Source: JBBTWV01 sp038062615
Lineage (GTDB): Bacteria > Patescibacteriota > Gracilibacteria > UBA1369 > UM-FILTER-53-11
DNA: 6,635 nt
Direction of reading: 5' to 3'
NCBI GenBank assembly: GCA_038062615.1
Contig: JBBTWV010000048.1
Coordinates: 1-6,635 of the forward strand
Shown here: piece by piece, positions 4,724 through 6,635 of the stretch
Layout: the number at the start of each line of letters is the position of its first letter
Numbering within the stretch: the first letter of the stretch is position 1
Notes under the pieces: generated by a model
Told to the model about the DNA's origin: nothing
Database searches by the model: none
The model's input: the letters and a program-made list of their open reading frames with translations, nothing else
Translations under genes and position numbers: made by a program

Positions 4724-4731
4724 GCGCGGGT

Positions 4732-5547
4732 ATGATCGGCATTTTTGACTCTGGCTATGGTGGGCTTACCATCATGAATGGCATTACCAAGAAGTTACCA
4801 CAGTATGATTACCTGTATTTGGGCGATAACGGCCGTTACCCGTATGGAAACCGATCCAAAGAAACGGTTATTAAATTTACCGAGCAAGCCGTGGAACATC
4901 TTTTTAAAGCAGGTTGCCGACTTGTTATTATTGCCTGCTTTACCGCTTCATCACAGGCATTGCGTGAAATTCAAGAAAAATATTTAAGGAATCCAAAATC
5001 ACCTTACAAGGACAGAAAAATTTTAGGAGTGCTTTTGCCGGTAGTAGAAAAGGCCGCTGTTATGAGCAAAAAAAATCGAATTGGAGTTGTGGCAACCCGC
5101 GGAACGGTAGCATCCAATAGTTTTGAGATAGAACTTCAAAAATTAAGGCCTGGCATTGCGGTACTCCAGCAGGCATGTCCGCTTTTGGTGCCGCTTATTG
5201 AAGAGCATTGGCATGAAAAACCTGAGGCAAAAATGATTCTAAAAAAGTACCTTCGTCCACTTAAGACGATGCATCCGGATACGCTTATTTTAGGCTGTAC
5301 CCACTATTCTTATTTGGCAAAAGACTTTAAACGCCTGATGGGGAAAAATGTCGAAATTGTGGATCCGCCAGAGGTCGTAGCGCAAAGTCTGATGCAATAT
5401 TTAGAGCGTCATCCGGAAATTGAGAAACAGCTTACGAAGGGTGGCAAAAAGATTTTTGAGACAACGGACAACGCCGAAAAATTCCAATCGTTTTGGATTC
5501 AATCATTTGGCGCAAAAGTAGCAGACTGCAAAAAAGTTACGCTTTGA
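4732..5547 (+). CDS. murI: Glutamate racemase (MurI)
   Basis: 271 residues, the usual length. MurI interconverts L- and D-glutamate in the cytoplasm without a cofactor, supplying D-Glu for peptidoglycan. Visible motifs are IFDSGYGGLT (4-13, Asp6/Ser7), YLGDNGRYPYG (29-39, Pro37-Tyr38-Gly39), IIACFTASS (66-74, first catalytic Cys69), ACPLLVPLIEE (148-158) and LILGCTHYSYL (185-195, second catalytic Cys189 with His191). Both catalytic cysteines are therefore present. The residue after Cys69 is Phe70 (codon TTT), where the family almost always has Asn (ACNTAS), a substrate-contact position. The GDTAR motif also varies (GDNGR). The start is certain because the first strand begins at residue 2. It is transcribed alone, from its own promoter, and runs tail-to-tail towards guaA with 13 bp between stops and no visible terminator. 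An aspartate/glutamate racemase with altered substrate choice cannot be excluded. Confidence 0.92.
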   Translation: MIGIFDSGYGGLTIMNGITKKLPQYDYLYLGDNGRYPYGNRSKETVIKFTEQAVEHLFKAGCRLVIIACFTASSQALREIQEKYLRNPKSPYKDRKILGVLLPVVEKAAVMSKKNRIGVVATRGTVASNSFEIELQKLRPGIAVLQQACPLLVPLIEEHWHEKPEAKMILKKYLRPLKTMHPDTLILGCTHYSYLAKDFKRLMGKNVEIVDPPEVVAQSLMQYLERHPEIEKQLTKGGKKIFETTDNAEKFQSFWIQSFGAKVADCKKVTL

Positions 5548-5560
5548 TTTTTGCTCGACC

Positions 5561-6634
5561 TTATTCCCACTCAATGGTTGCGGGCGGCTTATTGGTGATG
5601 TCATACAAAACCGCAGAGACGTGGGGTGAAAGTTCCTTGGTAAGTTTTTCCAAAAGCGCTTGGGGCATCTTATAAAAATTCGCCGTCATGGCTTCTTCCG
5701 AACAAACAGGACGCAAAATAACGGCTTCGCGCTTTACGCCGTTGATAGATACCGGAATAAGAACGGTGGGGAACTGCCACATCTCGCGCTGCAAATGATG
5801 TTCATGGATGAAGTTCATGACGATCTCATCAAGCTTTTGGAGAAGTTTCACGCGCTTTGGAGTAAGAGTTCCCGGCAAAATCTTAATTGCCTTAATTTGA
5901 TCAGGCGTCAGGAGCAAACACACACGGTTAATTTCCCAGCAGCGATTGGTGAGAGCCGTGGAGAGACGTTCTAAATTTTCAAATGATGATAAAGGTCCAA
6001 AGAGAGCCAAAGGATTGCGATACGTACGGGCATCACCTTGAACGCCGACGCTTTGCACAGGAAGAATTTTTCCCGAAAGATGATAGGGCTGAAGAAAATG
6101 AGAAAGCGATTCCTCTACGTCACTGACCTGCGCCGGCCACGTTTCTTTTTGAGCGCAGAGAATTCTTACGGCGAGCCCGGGCCCGGGGAAAGGATGCTTC
6201 CAAACGATATCATCGGGAAGGCCTAATTTGTGGCCGAGCTGCCGAACCTCATCTTTATAAAAAGCCGAAAGCGGCTCAACGACCTTGCCCTGCCTGATGA
6301 GCAAAGTAATCTCCGGCACACGATTGTGATGCGTCTTAATGCGATCAGCATACTTGGTACCGGCACTTTCGATGGTGTCGGGATAAATGGTGCCCTGTCC
6401 CAAAATCCACTCATGGGGATTCAATTTTAGTTTCGCGACAGCATCCGCCTGAACTTTTAAAAATAAATCGCCAATGATTTTGCGTTTTTCTTCGGGGTTG
6501 GAGACATCCTTGAGGGCTGCAAAAAACTCCTTCCCCGCCGACCAGGAATGAAAATTTTTCACGCCTATTTTTTTAAGAGCCGCAATAATTTTTTTGCCTT
6601 CGTTCTGACGCAAACAGCCGGTATCCACAAAAAG
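5561..6634 (-). CDS. guaA: GMP synthase (glutamine-hydrolysing), 5' partial, long dimerisation domain
   Basis: About 357 C-terminal residues are visible; the frame is open to the window edge, so the glutaminase domain and the P-loop of the ATP pyrophosphatase domain should lie outside. GuaA aminates XMP to GMP, using ATP and glutamine, in the cytoplasm. Counting from the in-frame GTG at 6626-6628, the visible parts are the end of the pyrophosphatase domain (VDTGCLRQNEG, 1-11; EEKRKIIGD, 46-54; GQGTIYPDTIES, 78-89; IKTHHN, 97-102), the junction HPFPGPGLAVR (145-155) and the dimerisation domain (SVGVQGDARTY to the classic terminus KPPATIEWE). From HPFPGPG to the end there are about 210 residues against roughly 150 in E. 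coli. The extra part includes CWEINRVCLLL, LTPKRVKLLQKLDEIV and WQFPTVLIPV, and resembles the inserted subdomain of human GMPS as I remember it. All residues needed at the C-terminus are present, and there is no frameshift. Confidence 0.95.
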   Translation of the reverse strand, partial: LFVDTGCLRQNEGKKIIAALKKIGVKNFHSWSAGKEFFAALKDVSNPEEKRKIIGDLFLKVQADAVAKLKLNPHEWILGQGTIYPDTIESAGTKYADRIKTHHNRVPEITLLIRQGKVVEPLSAFYKDEVRQLGHKLGLPDDIVWKHPFPGPGLAVRILCAQKETWPAQVSDVEESLSHFLQPYHLSGKILPVQSVGVQGDARTYRNPLALFGPLSSFENLERLSTALTNRCWEINRVCLLLTPDQIKAIKILPGTLTPKRVKLLQKLDEIVMNFIHEHHLQREMWQFPTVLIPVSINGVKREAVILRPVCSEEAMTANFYKMPQALLEKLTKELSPHVSAVLYDITNKPPATIEWE

Positions 6635-6635
6635 T

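Larger units (their letters stand above)
4012..4731. other. 720-bp gene-free stretch rich in inverted repeats
   Basis: This gap separates the divergent DUF881 unit and murI, and is far longer than any other gap here (13 to about 134 bp). I find no convincing protein gene: the open frames at 4206-4421 (+) and 4280-4465 (-) are low-complexity and run through hairpins. I see no hallmarks of tmRNA, RNase P RNA or SRP RNA. What it does hold is a row of inverted repeats: 4134-4170, 4388-4431, 4419-4440, 4469-4504, 4532-4560 and 4560-4680, the last four almost end to end. It also holds candidate promoters at 4151-4159 (-) and 4715-4723 (+). It may encode one or more structured RNAs or contain a dispersed palindromic repeat. 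Confidence 0.6.

Noticed and set aside
4012..4731. Known housekeeping RNA (tmRNA, RNase P RNA, SRP RNA, 6S RNA) in the long gap
   Set aside because: I looked for the tmRNA ends and T loop, the RNase P GAGGAAAGTCC block and the SRP GGAA/asymmetric-loop signature on both strands and found none. An Rfam search would be decisive.
5547..5561. Terminator between the convergent murI and guaA genes
   Set aside because: The 13-bp gap has a short T run but no stem on either side that I can find.
1..6635. Alternative genetic code (TGA as Gly), as in some CPR lineages
   Set aside because: TGA is used as the stop in ybeY, the methyltransferase, the first DUF881 gene and murI, each at the expected family end, and no gene needs TGA read through.
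1..6635. CRISPR arrays, insertion sequences, phage genes or defence systems
   Set aside because: No regular direct repeats with spacers, no transposase or integrase motifs, and no defence domains were seen on either strand.

Overview
The window looks like a stretch of chromosome from a Candidate Phyla Radiation (Patescibacteria) bacterium. This is inferred from protein style rather than from any marker gene. The clues are a short two-helix pilin-like protein of the kind found in CPR secretion/pilus clusters, a tandem PRC-barrel protein, an excisionase-like HTH protein with a coiled coil and a C-terminal membrane anchor, a pair of DUF881 proteins, and very compact gene spacing. TGA is used as a stop in several genes and no in-frame TGA appears, so the code is standard. 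This argues against Gracilibacteria/Absconditabacteria.

Layout. 2-271 (+) is the 3' end of a pilin-like membrane protein, closed by a strong hairpin terminator (291-328) that can also serve the convergent gene. 352-873 (-) is a PRC-barrel protein. 926-1002 (+) is a complete tRNA-Pro(UGG) with encoded CCA. 1137-2124 (-) is a two-gene unit: a SpoU/TrmH-type RNA 2'-O-methyltransferase, then ybeY, overlapping by 8 nt. 2161-2724 (+) is the membrane-anchored HTH protein, divergent from the methyltransferase across only 36 bp. 2699-4011 (-) holds two DUF881 genes joined by an ATGA overlap; the second runs 26 bp tail-to-tail into the HTH gene. 4012-4731 is a 720-bp stretch without a convincing gene, rich in inverted repeats. 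4732-5547 (+) is glutamate racemase murI. 5561-6634 (-) is the C-terminal two thirds of GMP synthase guaA, cut by the window edge.

Functional themes. RNA maturation and modification (tRNA-Pro, SPOUT methyltransferase, YbeY), cell-envelope proteins (DUF881 pair, HTH-TM protein, pilin-like protein), peptidoglycan precursor supply (MurI) and purine synthesis (GuaA). There is no single pathway; this is mostly ordinary chromosome.

Most worth a second look: (1) the GuaA dimerisation domain is much longer than in E. coli and resembles the long form known from human GMPS; (2) MurI has Phe in place of the near-invariant Asn after its first catalytic Cys; (3) 4388-4680 holds a chain of strong hairpins, including a 121-bp element closed by a 16-bp stem that can fold as a three-way junction; (4) none of the visible starts has a well-placed strong Shine-Dalgarno sequence, and three genes have a -10-like box 5-8 nt before the ATG, suggesting leaderless transcripts.
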